Of a stretch of DNA of 64,000 bases, positions 24,989 to 34,269 are shown piece by piece. This DNA comes from Rummeliibacillus sp044763875 (GTDB taxonomy: Bacteria > Bacillota > Bacilli > Bacillales_A > Planococcaceae). The translations under genes were made by a program, and so were the position numbers. The first letter of the stretch is position 1. Every line of letters begins with the position of its first letter. Location of the stretch: NCBI RefSeq assembly GCF_044763875.1, contig NZ_JBIWGZ010000001.1, positions 62,001 through 126,000 of the forward strand, read 5' to 3'. Under the pieces are notes generated by a model that was given only the letters and a program-made list of their open reading frames with translations, was not told the DNA's origin and did no database searches.

Positions 24989-26470
24989 ATGAAAAAAGTC
25001 TTAAACTACATTAACGGTGAATGGTGTGAAGGTTCATCAGGTAAATTTATTCCTGTAACAAATCCAGCTAATGGCCAAGTATTAGCAGAAGTAACACAAT
25101 CTACTAATGATGATGTAGATAGAGCGGTAAATGCTGCAAAAAGTGCTCAAAAGGAATGGAGTTTAGTACCTGCTCCAGATCGTGCAGAGGTTTTATATAA
25201 AGTTGCGAATTTATTAAAAGAAAGAAAAGAAGAGATTGCTCAAATTCTTACAAGTGAAATGGGAAAAGTAATTGATGAAGGTAGAGGAGAAGTTCAGGAA
25301 GCTATTGATATGGCATTCTATATGGCTGGAGAAGGACGACGCCTGTTTGGAGATACGATACCATCTGAACTTCGCAACAAATTTGCGATGAGCATAAGAG
25401 TTCCAATTGGAGTGGTAGGAATCATTACACCATGGAATTTCCCTATCGCAATTGCTTCCTGGAAATCACTTCCGGCACTTGTATCTGGAAATGCCGTGGT
25501 GTGGAAACCAGCTACTGAAACGCCTATGGTGGCTCAGGAATTTGTGAAAATTTATGAAGAGGCTGGTTTACCAAAAGGACTGATCAATCTAGTGAATGGT
25601 TCAGGTAGTGTAGTTGGAAGTGCAATGGTTGATCATCCGCAAATTGATTTAATCTCATTTACAGGATCGAACGAAGTAGGAAAGGCAATCAATGGACGTG
25701 CAGGGGAGTTATTGAAAAGAACATCCCTAGAAATGGGAGGCAAAAATGCTGTAACTGTTTTAGAAGATGCAGACTTAGACTTAGCAGTAGAGGGTATCTT
25801 GTGGGGGGCATTTGGAACAGCGGGACAAAGATGTACAGCAACAAGCCGCGTTATTATTCACAAAGATGTGAAAGAAGAACTTGAACATAAATTAATAAGT
25901 CGTATTAAAGAATTGAAAATGGGTGATGGACTAGATGAAACTGTAAAAGTAGGTCCTGTTATTAACGGTGCAGCACTAGAACGGATTGATGAATACGTCA
26001 AAATTGGACAAGAAGAGGGAGCGAAACTTCTAACAGGTGGGCAAATTGTTAAAGGAAATGGGTTAGAAAACGGAAACTTCTATGAACCAACCATTTTCAC
26101 GAATGTAACACCAGAAATGAGAATTGCGAAAGAAGAAATATTTGGCCCGGTCGTTTCTATTATTTCAGTAAATAGTTTAGAAGAAGCCATTGAAGTGAAT
26201 AACAGCGTAGAATTCGGCCTTTCAAGTGCAATTTATACGGCTAATGTCAATAAAGCATTCGCTGCAATGAGAGATTTGGATACGGGTATTGTTTATATTA
26301 ATGCTGGCACAACTGGGGCTGAAATCCATTTGCCTTTTGGCGGAACAAAAGGAACTGGAAATGGACATAGAGATTCAGGTGTAGCAGCATTAGATGTGTA
26401 CACTGAATGGAAAGCAGTTTATGTAGATTACAGTGGAAAATTACAAAGAGCACAAATAGATAATTATTGA
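24989..26470 (+). CDS. aldehyde dehydrogenase (NAD(P)+)
   Basis: A 493-residue ALDH superfamily enzyme: PWNFPIAIASWK and NAD loop FTGSNEVGKAI, general base glutamate in LEMGGKN and the catalytic cysteine in AGQRCTATSR, and the end motif LPFGGTKGTGNGHRD. It oxidises an aldehyde or semialdehyde to the acid; the QRCTATSR form occurs in alpha-ketoglutaric/succinic semialdehyde-type enzymes. I start at ATG 24989, with GGAGGGG upstream; a TTG at 24959 would add ten unlikely residues. It is the first gene of the catabolic island. A semialdehyde from amine oxidation is a natural substrate. Confidence 0.88.
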   Translation: MKKVLNYINGEWCEGSSGKFIPVTNPANGQVLAEVTQSTNDDVDRAVNAAKSAQKEWSLVPAPDRAEVLYKVANLLKERKEEIAQILTSEMGKVIDEGRGEVQEAIDMAFYMAGEGRRLFGDTIPSELRNKFAMSIRVPIGVVGIITPWNFPIAIASWKSLPALVSGNAVVWKPATETPMVAQEFVKIYEEAGLPKGLINLVNGSGSVVGSAMVDHPQIDLISFTGSNEVGKAINGRAGELLKRTSLEMGGKNAVTVLEDADLDLAVEGILWGAFGTAGQRCTATSRVIIHKDVKEELEHKLISRIKELKMGDGLDETVKVGPVINGAALERIDEYVKIGQEEGAKLLTGGQIVKGNGLENGNFYEPTIFTNVTPEMRIAKEEIFGPVVSIISVNSLEEAIEVNNSVEFGLSSAIYTANVNKAFAAMRDLDTGIVYINAGTTGAEIHLPFGGTKGTGNGHRDSGVAALDVYTEWKAVYVDYSGKLQRAQIDNY

Positions 26471-26554
26471 TATAGCTCGTTAAAAAGAATAGGGTAACCT
26501 GTGTTTCTTGTTCGAAATACAGGTTATTCTACATAGAAATTGGGGTGCTGAGTA

Positions 26555-27400
26555 ATGGAAAAGTTAACAGTCGTGGGTTCGGGAGTAATGGGGAGAGGAA
26601 TTGCATATGCTGCAGCAATTGGAGATTTTCAAGTTGTATTAAATGATATTAACCAAGAAAATTTAGACAAGGCAAAGTTTCAGATCGAGAAAGAAATGGC
26701 TAAAAGTGTTGAAAGAGGCTATTTAAAAAGTGAACAAGCAGCTACAGCATTAGAAAATTTAGAATTCACAACAGATTTAGAATCTGCAGCTAGTGATTCG
26801 GATATAGTTATTGAAGCTGTTTTTGAACTAATGGAACTAAAAATAGAAATCTTTAAAAAATTAGATAAGATTTGTCCCCAACATACGATTCTAGCTACAA
26901 ATACCTCAACGATGAGCCCAACAGAAATTGCTGCACAAACTTCCAGACCAGAAAAGTGTCTGGCGATGCATTTCTTTAATCCTGTACACAAAATGAAATT
27001 AATAGAAATGATTAGAGGCTTAGAAACGTCAGATGAAACGGTAGCTAAGGCAAAAGAATTTGGCAAAAAATTAGGCAAAGAGACAGTAGAGGTGAATGAG
27101 TTCCCAGGGTTTGTTACAAGCCGTATGAATTGTTTAATTGGAAATGAAGCCATGAATCTTCTAATGGAAGGTGTAGCATCTCCTGAAGACATCGATAAAG
27201 CAATGAAACTAGGATTGAATCATCCAATGGGACCTTTAGAATTAGCTGATTTAGTAGGCTTGGATACACGTCTTAGAAACATGGAATATCTTTATAAAAC
27301 ATTAGGAGAAAAATATAGACCTTGCCCACTCCTTATTAAATATGTAAAAGCCGGGAAATTAGGACGTAAAACAGGCTCAGGATTTTATAATTACAAGTAA
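26555..27400 (+). CDS. 3-hydroxyacyl-CoA dehydrogenase (Hbd-type)
   Basis: A 281-residue NAD-dependent 3-hydroxybutyryl-CoA dehydrogenase: nucleotide-binding GSGVMGRGIA (residues 8-17), catalytic histidine in AMHFFNPVHKMKL, NEFPGFVTSRM and the C-terminal GPLELADLVGLDT. It oxidises 3-hydroxyacyl-CoA to 3-oxoacyl-CoA. Short length matches HbdA/PaaH rather than multifunctional FadB. It works with the hydratase, acyl-CoA dehydrogenase and thiolase genes downstream as one beta-oxidation set. Confidence 0.9.
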   Translation: MEKLTVVGSGVMGRGIAYAAAIGDFQVVLNDINQENLDKAKFQIEKEMAKSVERGYLKSEQAATALENLEFTTDLESAASDSDIVIEAVFELMELKIEIFKKLDKICPQHTILATNTSTMSPTEIAAQTSRPEKCLAMHFFNPVHKMKLIEMIRGLETSDETVAKAKEFGKKLGKETVEVNEFPGFVTSRMNCLIGNEAMNLLMEGVASPEDIDKAMKLGLNHPMGPLELADLVGLDTRLRNMEYLYKTLGEKYRPCPLLIKYVKAGKLGRKTGSGFYNYK

Positions 27401-27436
27401 TTACCTAATTTCAGCTGATGGGAGGTTCAAAAAATA

Positions 27437-28144
27437 ATGATTAGGGTATGTGAAAAACAAATATCCGCAGAAGAAGCAATAAAAATGATTCAAATGGGAG
27501 ATCGTGTATTGGTTGGTGGATTTGGTATTTGTGGCACTCCTTTTACATTAATCGATACAATTACCGAATCGGATAATGCTAGAGAGCTAACAATCATCAG
27601 TAATAATTTAGGAGAAGCAGGTAAAGGCCTAGGTAAACTATTAACCTCTAAGCAAATTAAAAAAGCAGTTGGTTCCTATTTCACAACGAACCGAGACGCT
27701 GTAAAAGCTTGGAATAATGGAGAGTTGGAGATTGAACTCATACCACAAGGTTCACTCGCTGAAGCAATCCGTGCAGGTGGTGCTGGAATTGCTGGGTTTT
27801 ACACAAAAACAGGCGTTGGTTCGAAGTTAGCTGAAGGAAAAGAAGTAAGAGTTTTTGATGGCGAAGAATATCTTTTTGTTAAGGGGATAAAAGCAAATGT
27901 TGCCTTAATCAAAGCAGATAAGGCAGATACAATGGGGAATCTTGTTTACTCGAAAACAGCACGTAATTTCAACCCGATGATGGCGACAGCAGCGGATTAT
28001 GTTATTGCAGAAGTGGATGAAATAGTAGAGGTTGGCACTTTGGACCCTGAACAAATTGTAACTCCCCACGCCTATGTAGACGCAGTTGTATTGAATGATC
28101 GTTATGAAAAAATAGGTGGTGAGTATATTGAGCGTAGTCGATAA
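27437..28144 (+). CDS. 3-oxoacid CoA-transferase subunit A
   Basis: A 235-residue CoA-transferase family I alpha subunit: VGGFGICGTPFTLI (glycine-rich CoA loop), TIISNNLGEAGKGLG, and PQGSLAEAIRAGGAGIAGFYT. With subunit B it moves CoA between succinyl-CoA or acetyl-CoA and a 3-oxoacid such as acetoacetate, or activates an incoming acid. GGGAGG precedes ATG. The next gene starts inside it by 17 bases. Confidence 0.9.
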   Translation: MIRVCEKQISAEEAIKMIQMGDRVLVGGFGICGTPFTLIDTITESDNARELTIISNNLGEAGKGLGKLLTSKQIKKAVGSYFTTNRDAVKAWNNGELEIELIPQGSLAEAIRAGGAGIAGFYTKTGVGSKLAEGKEVRVFDGEEYLFVKGIKANVALIKADKADTMGNLVYSKTARNFNPMMATAADYVIAEVDEIVEVGTLDPEQIVTPHAYVDAVVLNDRYEKIGGEYIERSR

Positions 28145-28808
28145 TAAACAATCGATAGATCGAGTAAGGATCGCAAAACGTATTGTCAGTGAACTGCATG
28201 AAGGAGCAGTGGTAAATCTTGGTGTAGGGATTCCTTCACTCATCCAGAACTATTTAAAATCAGACAGCAAGGTGTTTCTTCAATCGGAAAACGGTCTATT
28301 GGGTATGGGACCTACACCGCATAAGGATGAGATTGATATGAATCTAATTAGTGCTAGCAAACAGCCAATCTCATTAGGCGTGGGGGCATCCATATTCTCG
28401 AGTTCAGATTCTTTTGCGATGATACGTGGAGGACATATTGATATTGCAGTAATGGGAGCCCTCCAAGTAAGTGAAACTGGTGAGATTGCCAACTGGGCTG
28501 TACCTGGTAAGGATATTCTTGGAGTTGGGGGTGCGATGGATTTAGTAGCAAGTGCAAAAAAAATAATAATTACCATGACCCATGTAACAAAGGAAAACAC
28601 ACCTAAAATTGTAAAAAAGCTCACCTATCCAACTAGCGGTATACGTACTGCAGATTTGATTGTAACTGAAAAAGCCGTTTTTCGAAATGAAAATGGGGAA
28701 TTATTGCTGGAGGAAATTTCTAATGATTCCTCTGTAGATGAAATAAGAAAACTGACAGGCGCTCACTTTAGAGTTTCTGAAAATTTACAAACGATGAGAA
28801 TTGAATAG
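28128..28808 (+). CDS. 3-oxoacid CoA-transferase subunit B
   Basis: A 226-residue beta subunit with the catalytic glutamate in LQSENGLLGMGP, VNLGVGIPSLIQ at the start, and GAMDLVASAKKIIITM. I place the start at TTG 28128 because AGGTGGTGAG lies 7 bases upstream; GTG 28116 sits in that site. It overlaps subunit A by 17 bases, indicating coupled translation of the heteromer. Confidence 0.88.
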   Translation: MSVVDNKQSIDRVRIAKRIVSELHEGAVVNLGVGIPSLIQNYLKSDSKVFLQSENGLLGMGPTPHKDEIDMNLISASKQPISLGVGASIFSSSDSFAMIRGGHIDIAVMGALQVSETGEIANWAVPGKDILGVGGAMDLVASAKKIIITMTHVTKENTPKIVKKLTYPTSGIRTADLIVTEKAVFRNENGELLLEEISNDSSVDEIRKLTGAHFRVSENLQTMRIE

Positions 28809-28886
28809 ACAATTCTATACAGATAGTTTCCTTTCTTTTTAATCATTTATCACGAGATTTTGTATGAGTATGGAGGTGCGGAAAAG

Positions 28887-29663
28887 TTGCATTTTTCTAA
28901 TATTATCGTAGAACAGGAAAATAAAATAGGATTTATTAAAATAAACCGTCCTGATCAACGAAATGCCTTAAATTTAGAGACATTACTTGAAATCGAAAAG
29001 GCGTTAGATGAATGGAAAGTAAATCAAGACATTCGAGTCATCATTTTTACAGGTGTAGGTGAAAAATCTTTCGCAGCTGGAGCAGACATTCGTGAATTGA
29101 ATAAAAGAGTAATGATCGAAGCACTCCAACCAAATATGACAGCCACTTATAGAAAAATAGAAGAATATGAGAAGCCAACAATTGCTGCAATAAATGGCTT
29201 TGCCTTAGGTGGTGGTTTAGAGCTGGCTCTTTCCTGTGATATCCGCATAGCATCATTGAATGCAAAGATGGGTTTGCCAGAGGTTGGATTGGGTATTATG
29301 CCTGGTGCTGGTGGAACTCAACGGCTCACTAGAATAATTGGTAGAGGAAATGCGTTGGATCTTATTCTGACTGGTGACATCATTACTGCGGAAGAGGCAG
29401 TAAAGCGAGGACTAGTAAGTTGTGCTGTTCCACAAGATGAACTTATTGAGAAATCTAAAGAGTATGCCAACAAAATTAGTTTAAAAGGTCCATTAGCTGT
29501 ACGTTTAGCGAAAGCAGCTGTAAACCGCGGAGCAGATATTGATATGGAAACCGCACTTTACTTAGAAAAACTTTCCCAGACGATTCTGATTGGTTCTGAA
29601 GATAAACTTGAAGGAACACAAGCATTTCTAGAAAAAAGACATCCACATTTTGAAGGAAGATAA
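28887..29663 (+). CDS. enoyl-CoA hydratase/isomerase
   Basis: A 258-residue crotonase-family protein: RPDQRNALN, oxyanion-hole glycine region KSFAAGADI, ALGGGLELALSCDIRIA and the second catalytic glutamate region LPEVGLGIMPGAGGTQRL. The two glutamates of hydratases (in GLELALS and LPEVGLG) are present, so it hydrates 2-enoyl-CoA to 3-hydroxyacyl-CoA. The start TTG 28887 follows GGAGG at about 10 bases; an upstream TTG at 28860 lies before the ribosome-binding site. Length is normal for ECH. Confidence 0.9.
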   Translation: MHFSNIIVEQENKIGFIKINRPDQRNALNLETLLEIEKALDEWKVNQDIRVIIFTGVGEKSFAAGADIRELNKRVMIEALQPNMTATYRKIEEYEKPTIAAINGFALGGGLELALSCDIRIASLNAKMGLPEVGLGIMPGAGGTQRLTRIIGRGNALDLILTGDIITAEEAVKRGLVSCAVPQDELIEKSKEYANKISLKGPLAVRLAKAAVNRGADIDMETALYLEKLSQTILIGSEDKLEGTQAFLEKRHPHFEGR

Positions 29664-29674
29664 GGAGGCCAATA

Positions 29675-30823
29675 ATGGATTTTACATTACCAGAAGATAT
29701 TCAATTATTGCAAAAAGCTGTTCATGACTTTGTCCAAGGTGAAGTTGAAAAAGTAGCTATGGAAATAGAGGAAAATGACGAGATTCCTAGTCATATAGTT
29801 GAAAAGTCAAAAGAGATGGGTCTATTTGGCTTAAGTATTCCAGAAGAATACGGTGGTCTTGGTCTTAACATGGTTGGAAAATGTGCAATTTACGAAGAAT
29901 TAGGTAAAACACATAACGGCTATACGACTCTGATTGGGGCACATACCGGAATCGGAACAGTAGGAATTGTCGACCTCGGTACAAAAGAGCAAAAAGAAAA
30001 ATACCTTCCTAAAATGGCTAGCGGTGAATGGATTGGGGCATTTGCTTTAACAGAGCCAAGTGCTGGATCAAATGCAGCTAATTTAAAGACAAGGGCTGAA
30101 AGAAGAGGAGACAAATTTATCATTAATGGCTCAAAGCACTATATTACCAATGCAGTCTGTGGCAATGTTTTCACAGTTATGGCTGTAACAGATCCGAGTA
30201 AAGGTGCAAAGGGGATTACTTCCTTTATTGTAGAAAAGGATTTCCCAGGCTTTATCGTAGGGAATGTAGAGAAAAAGATGGGGCTTCGTGGTTCACATTC
30301 TGCAGAACTCTTTTTTGAAAACTTGGAAGTTCCAGTAGAAAATGTCCTTGGCGAAGAAGGTCAGGGATATGTAAATGCATTGAAAATTCTAGCAAATGGA
30401 CGAGCTGCACTTGCGGCAAGAAACCTGGGCTCTAGTGAAAAACTTTTGGAACATAGCATGGACTATGCGATGCAAAGGGTACAGTTTGATAAACCGATTT
30501 TTGAACAGCAAGCGGTTCAGCATATGCTAGCAGATATGGCTGTTGAAATCGAGTTGCTTCGTTCGATGACCTATCGGGTAGCGTGGATGACAGATAAAGG
30601 TATGAGAGTAGTAAAGGAAGCAGCCATGGCAAAATTATATGGTTCAGAGGTATACAACCGTGTCGCTGATTTAGCGGTACAAATTCATGCGGGAATGGGT
30701 TATATGAAAGAATACCCAATTGAACGATACTACAGAGATGCGAGAATCACGAAAATTTATGAAGGCACAAGCCAAATTCAAAAAAATATTATTGCTGGCG
30801 AATTGAAAAAGGAGTTTTTATAA
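29675..30823 (+). CDS. acyl-CoA dehydrogenase
   Basis: A 382-residue FAD enzyme with FALTEPSAGSNAANL, MGLRGSHSAELFFENLEVP, FDKPIFEQQAVQ and the catalytic base glutamate in ITKIYEGTSQIQKNII. This is the true beta-oxidation type (contrast the protein at 22604). It makes 2-enoyl-CoA from acyl-CoA and passes electrons to ETF. It is 11 bases downstream of the hydratase gene with AAGGAGG as site. Confidence 0.92.
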   Translation: MDFTLPEDIQLLQKAVHDFVQGEVEKVAMEIEENDEIPSHIVEKSKEMGLFGLSIPEEYGGLGLNMVGKCAIYEELGKTHNGYTTLIGAHTGIGTVGIVDLGTKEQKEKYLPKMASGEWIGAFALTEPSAGSNAANLKTRAERRGDKFIINGSKHYITNAVCGNVFTVMAVTDPSKGAKGITSFIVEKDFPGFIVGNVEKKMGLRGSHSAELFFENLEVPVENVLGEEGQGYVNALKILANGRAALAARNLGSSEKLLEHSMDYAMQRVQFDKPIFEQQAVQHMLADMAVEIELLRSMTYRVAWMTDKGMRVVKEAAMAKLYGSEVYNRVADLAVQIHAGMGYMKEYPIERYYRDARITKIYEGTSQIQKNIIAGELKKEFL

Positions 30824-30926
30824 AAACTTCATAATATTTAGCTAAAGTTATAAGAATGAAAAATAAGGATTTCTTCAAAAAGATGTGCAAGTTTTTCCTA
30901 TGTGTATTTAAATCGGGGGTGTAAGT

Positions 30927-32120
30927 ATGGAAAATCCAGTGATTATTGACGGTGTAAGGACCGCTATCGGTAGAATGGGGGGAACCCTTAAGGATATTGA
31001 AGTAGATTTTCTTTCAGAAAAAGTAATGCGTGAGGCTTTAAATAGAAGCGAAATTAACCCTTCAGATGTGGAGGAAGTTGTTTGGGGGCATGCAAAGCAA
31101 AGCTCCGATGTACCAAATTTAGCACGACTTGCGGCGCTCAGAGCAGATCTTCCTATTGAAGTAGCTGGTTATACAGTTCATCGTCAATGTGGCTCTGGAC
31201 TTCAAGCAATCAATAATGCAGCACAGCAAATCAAGTGCGGTCTATCAGATGTTATTTTAGCTGGTGGTGCTGAAAGTATGAGCACAGCTCCATATTATTT
31301 AAGAAAAGCTAGATATGGCTATAGTGCTGGAAATGCAGAACTTGTTGATCCAAACACCGAAAGTCAGCCACGAGCACAGCCAATTGAAGTATATGGGAAT
31401 TTGACTATGGGATTAACAGCTGAAAATTTAGCTGGAAAATATAATATCAGTCGTGAAGAACAAGATTATTTCTCTCTTGAAAGCCAACAAAAAGCTACTG
31501 ATGCGATAGAAAATGGGAAATTTAAAGATGAAATTGTACCTTTTGAATTAAAGATGAAGAAAGAAATCGTTCAATTTGATAGAGATGAGCATCCTCGATT
31601 AACTAGTCTTGAAAAACTAGCAACCTTAAAACCTGTTTTTAAGGAGGGTGGTACGGTTACAGCTGGTAATTCGAGCGGCCGTAATGATGGTGCAGCAGCT
31701 CTTATTATGATGTCTGAAGAAGCTGCATTAAGACGTGGCTTGTCTCCACGACTTCGTATCGTATCTCAAGCATCTATAGGAGTGTCTCCAGAAATTATGG
31801 GAATTGGTCCAGTACCTGCAACTCTAAAGGCTTTAAAACTAGCTGGCTTAACCTTAGATAATATTGACTTAATTGAATTGAACGAGGCTTTTGCTGCTCA
31901 AGCACTCGCTGTCGTGAAAGAGTTAAATATTGATCGGAAAAAATTAAATGTTAACGGCGGTGCAATTGCATTAGGCCATCCTATTGGCGGTACTGGAGCT
32001 ATTTTAACAGTAAAAATCATGAACGAACTCGAACGAACTGGTGGTAGATATGGTTTAATTACTGCTTGTATTGGTGGTGGTCAAGGTATTGCGACCATTG
32101 TAGAAAATCTAAGAGTCTAA
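30927..32120 (+). CDS. acetyl-CoA acyltransferase (thiolase)
   Basis: A 397-residue thiolase: nucleophilic cysteine in HRQCGSGLQAINNA (about residue 88), GGAESMS, and the C-terminal NVNGGAIALGHPIGGTGA and ACIGGGQGIA with the catalytic His and Cys. It cleaves 3-oxoacyl-CoA to acetyl-CoA and a shorter acyl-CoA, ending the beta-oxidation set. The gap of about 100 bases before it could hold a weak promoter, but no terminator is seen. Confidence 0.92.
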   Translation: MENPVIIDGVRTAIGRMGGTLKDIEVDFLSEKVMREALNRSEINPSDVEEVVWGHAKQSSDVPNLARLAALRADLPIEVAGYTVHRQCGSGLQAINNAAQQIKCGLSDVILAGGAESMSTAPYYLRKARYGYSAGNAELVDPNTESQPRAQPIEVYGNLTMGLTAENLAGKYNISREEQDYFSLESQQKATDAIENGKFKDEIVPFELKMKKEIVQFDRDEHPRLTSLEKLATLKPVFKEGGTVTAGNSSGRNDGAAALIMMSEEAALRRGLSPRLRIVSQASIGVSPEIMGIGPVPATLKALKLAGLTLDNIDLIELNEAFAAQALAVVKELNIDRKKLNVNGGAIALGHPIGGTGAILTVKIMNELERTGGRYGLITACIGGGQGIATIVENLRV

Positions 32121-32139
32121 TCATTGGAGGGATTTAGGA

Positions 32140-33135
32140 ATGAGTAAACCGCGTGTTCTACAGATTCTCTCTATGTATCATCCTGAAGGAGAAAAGATTT
32201 TACAAAAAGGTGCAGAAGTCATACGAACAGACCAGTACAATATTGCTCATTTATGCGAGTGCGTAAAGGATGTAGAAGGTATTGTCCTCAGGGCACCAGC
32301 AAAAATTACGAAAGAAGTAATTGATGCGAATCCTAACCTAAAAGTAATTTCAGGCGCAGGTGTCGGACTAGATAATATTGATGTAGAGTATGCCACAAAA
32401 ATGGGAATCCCAGTTCTACATGCACCTGCTGTGAATAAGAGATCGACAGCGGAACATACCGTCATGTTAATCATCGCATTAGCAAAATCAGTAATTCCCT
32501 TCAATGAAAATATGAAAAATGGTAATTATAATTCACGTATGTCTATTAAATCTTTCGAATTAAAAGGCAAAAAAGTAGGATTAATCGGATTTGGGAATAT
32601 TGCACAAGAAGTTGCGAAAAGCCTAAAACTTGGATTTGATATGGATGTTACAGCGTGGGTTAGAAAATACAAACATGAAAAACATAAAATTGCTAACCAA
32701 TTAGGAGTTAAAATAAATACAAATATGGACGAGGTATTTCGTCAGAGTGACTTTATTTCAATTCATATTCCGTTAAATGATCAAACTAGATATTCTATTG
32801 ATCAAAGATATTTTTCCTTAATGAAACCATCTGCTTATTTGATTAATACAGCTCGTGGAGCAATCCTAAATCAAACAGATTTATATGATGCATTAAAAGA
32901 AGGGGAAATTGGTGGAGCAGGTCTTGATGTATTTGACCCAGAACCCCCTGAAAAAGATCTTCCACTCTTAAGCTTACCAAATGTTATTGTTACGCCACAT
33001 GTAGGTGGAACAACAGTTGAAAGTAATTATATCATGTCATCTACGGTAGCTGAGAATGTAATAAGAGTATTGACAGAAAAACGCCCTAAATATATTGCTA
33101 ATCCAGAAGTACTGAACACAATTAAACAAGAATAG
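32140..33135 (+). CDS. D-2-hydroxyacid dehydrogenase (SerA/HprA-like)
   Basis: A 331-residue member of the D-isomer 2-hydroxyacid dehydrogenase family: VISGAGVGLDNIDVEYAT, NAD site GLIGFGNIAQEVA, substrate arginine in INTARGAILNQ, and VTPHVGGTT with the catalytic histidine. It reduces or oxidises a 2-hydroxy/2-keto acid such as hydroxypyruvate, glyoxylate or 3-phosphoglycerate. There is no ACT domain, so it is not a full PGDH. It is 5 bases from the next dehydrogenase gene, so both probably act on neighbouring C3-C4 acids. Confidence 0.88.
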   Translation: MSKPRVLQILSMYHPEGEKILQKGAEVIRTDQYNIAHLCECVKDVEGIVLRAPAKITKEVIDANPNLKVISGAGVGLDNIDVEYATKMGIPVLHAPAVNKRSTAEHTVMLIIALAKSVIPFNENMKNGNYNSRMSIKSFELKGKKVGLIGFGNIAQEVAKSLKLGFDMDVTAWVRKYKHEKHKIANQLGVKINTNMDEVFRQSDFISIHIPLNDQTRYSIDQRYFSLMKPSAYLINTARGAILNQTDLYDALKEGEIGGAGLDVFDPEPPEKDLPLLSLPNVIVTPHVGGTTVESNYIMSSTVAENVIRVLTEKRPKYIANPEVLNTIKQE

Positions 33136-33145
33136 GAGAATGATG

Positions 33146-34222
33146 ATGGACCATTATTCGCTCGCTTTAATACCTGGAGATGGGATTGGAGTAGATGTTG
33201 TCAGAGAAGGAAAGAAAGTATTAGATACGATTTGTAATATTCATGGAGGGATCTCGTTATCCTATACTGAATTTGACTGGAGCTGTGAATATTATGCAAA
33301 ACATGGAAGTATGATGCCAGATGATGGTTTGGAGAGATTAAAGGACTTTGATTCAATATTTCTTGGGGCTGTGGGCTATCCAGGCGTACCAGATCATGTG
33401 TCGCTTTGGGGGCTACTGTTACCAATAAGAAGACAATTTCAGCAGTATATCAATTTGCGTCCTGTGAAACTATTAAAGGGAATTCAGTCTCCATTAGTAG
33501 GTAAAACTTCCGAAGACTTAGACTTTATTGTTATTCGAGAAAATAACGAAGGCGAGTACTCGAATATTGGTGGTCGTATGTATGAAGGAACTGATATGGA
33601 TATGGCTATCCAAAATAGTGTTTTTACACGAAAAGGAGTAGAACGGGTTTTAAGATATGCCTTTGATTTAGCTCAAAAGAATGGTAAAAGAGGGCACGTT
33701 ACAGCTGCTACTAAATCAAACGGTATTAATCATACAATGCCGTTCTGGGATGAATATGTTCAGAAAATTAATCAAGAATATCCAAATGTAACAAGCAATA
33801 CCGTTCATATTGATGCACTTGCAGCTTTCTTTGTAAGTAAGCCAGAAACGATGGATGTTGTAGTTGCTTCCAATCTTTTCGGAGATATTCTGACGGATTT
33901 GGGAGCAGCTATTGTTGGGGGGCTTGGTATTGCACCATCTGCTAATATTAATCCTGAAAAGAAATACCCTTCGATGTTTGAACCCGTTCATGGATCTGCT
34001 CCAGATATCGCAGGAAAGGGAATTGCTAATCCACTTGCCTCCATTTGGTGTACGAGTATGATGCTTGATCATTTAGGACATCCAGAATCAGCAAAGGCCA
34101 TCATCGAGACGATGGAGGAAGTACTTCAAGAAAACGTAGTAACACCAGATCTTGGTGGGCAAGCAACAACGGAACAGGTAGGAGATACCATTTGTGAGAT
34201 GTTAAAAACAAAGCTCGGTTAG
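33146..34222 (+). CDS. tartrate/D-malate-type decarboxylating dehydrogenase
   Basis: About 358 residues of the isocitrate/isopropylmalate dehydrogenase family, subgroup tartrate dehydrogenase/D-malate dehydrogenase (DmlA, YcsA): LIPGDGIGVDVV, GAVGYPGVPDHVSLWGLLLPIR, RENNEGEYSNIGG, KSNGINHTM and the metal aspartates in SNLFGDILTDLGAA, then EPVHGSAPDIAGKG. It oxidises D-malate or tartrate-like acids with NAD. Three ATGs in a row occur; ATG 33146 has AGGAG 7 bases before it. A terminator closes the operon. Confidence 0.88.
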   Translation: MDHYSLALIPGDGIGVDVVREGKKVLDTICNIHGGISLSYTEFDWSCEYYAKHGSMMPDDGLERLKDFDSIFLGAVGYPGVPDHVSLWGLLLPIRRQFQQYINLRPVKLLKGIQSPLVGKTSEDLDFIVIRENNEGEYSNIGGRMYEGTDMDMAIQNSVFTRKGVERVLRYAFDLAQKNGKRGHVTAATKSNGINHTMPFWDEYVQKINQEYPNVTSNTVHIDALAAFFVSKPETMDVVVASNLFGDILTDLGAAIVGGLGIAPSANINPEKKYPSMFEPVHGSAPDIAGKGIANPLASIWCTSMMLDHLGHPESAKAIIETMEEVLQENVVTPDLGGQATTEQVGDTICEMLKTKLG

Positions 34223-34240
34223 GCAAATTGAGTACAAAAA

Positions 34241-34269
34241 AAGCGGCAGATAATTAGCCGCTTCTTTTC
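34241..34269. terminator. shared terminator of convergent genes
   Basis: AAGCGGC, loop, GCCGCTT, with A-run left and TCTTTTCTT right; it serves the catabolic operon and the convergent regulator gene, whose 3' end it overlaps. Confidence 0.82.

Noticed and set aside
26719..27192. 157-codon minus-strand frame
   Set aside because: Lies entirely within the 3-hydroxyacyl-CoA dehydrogenase gene on the other strand.
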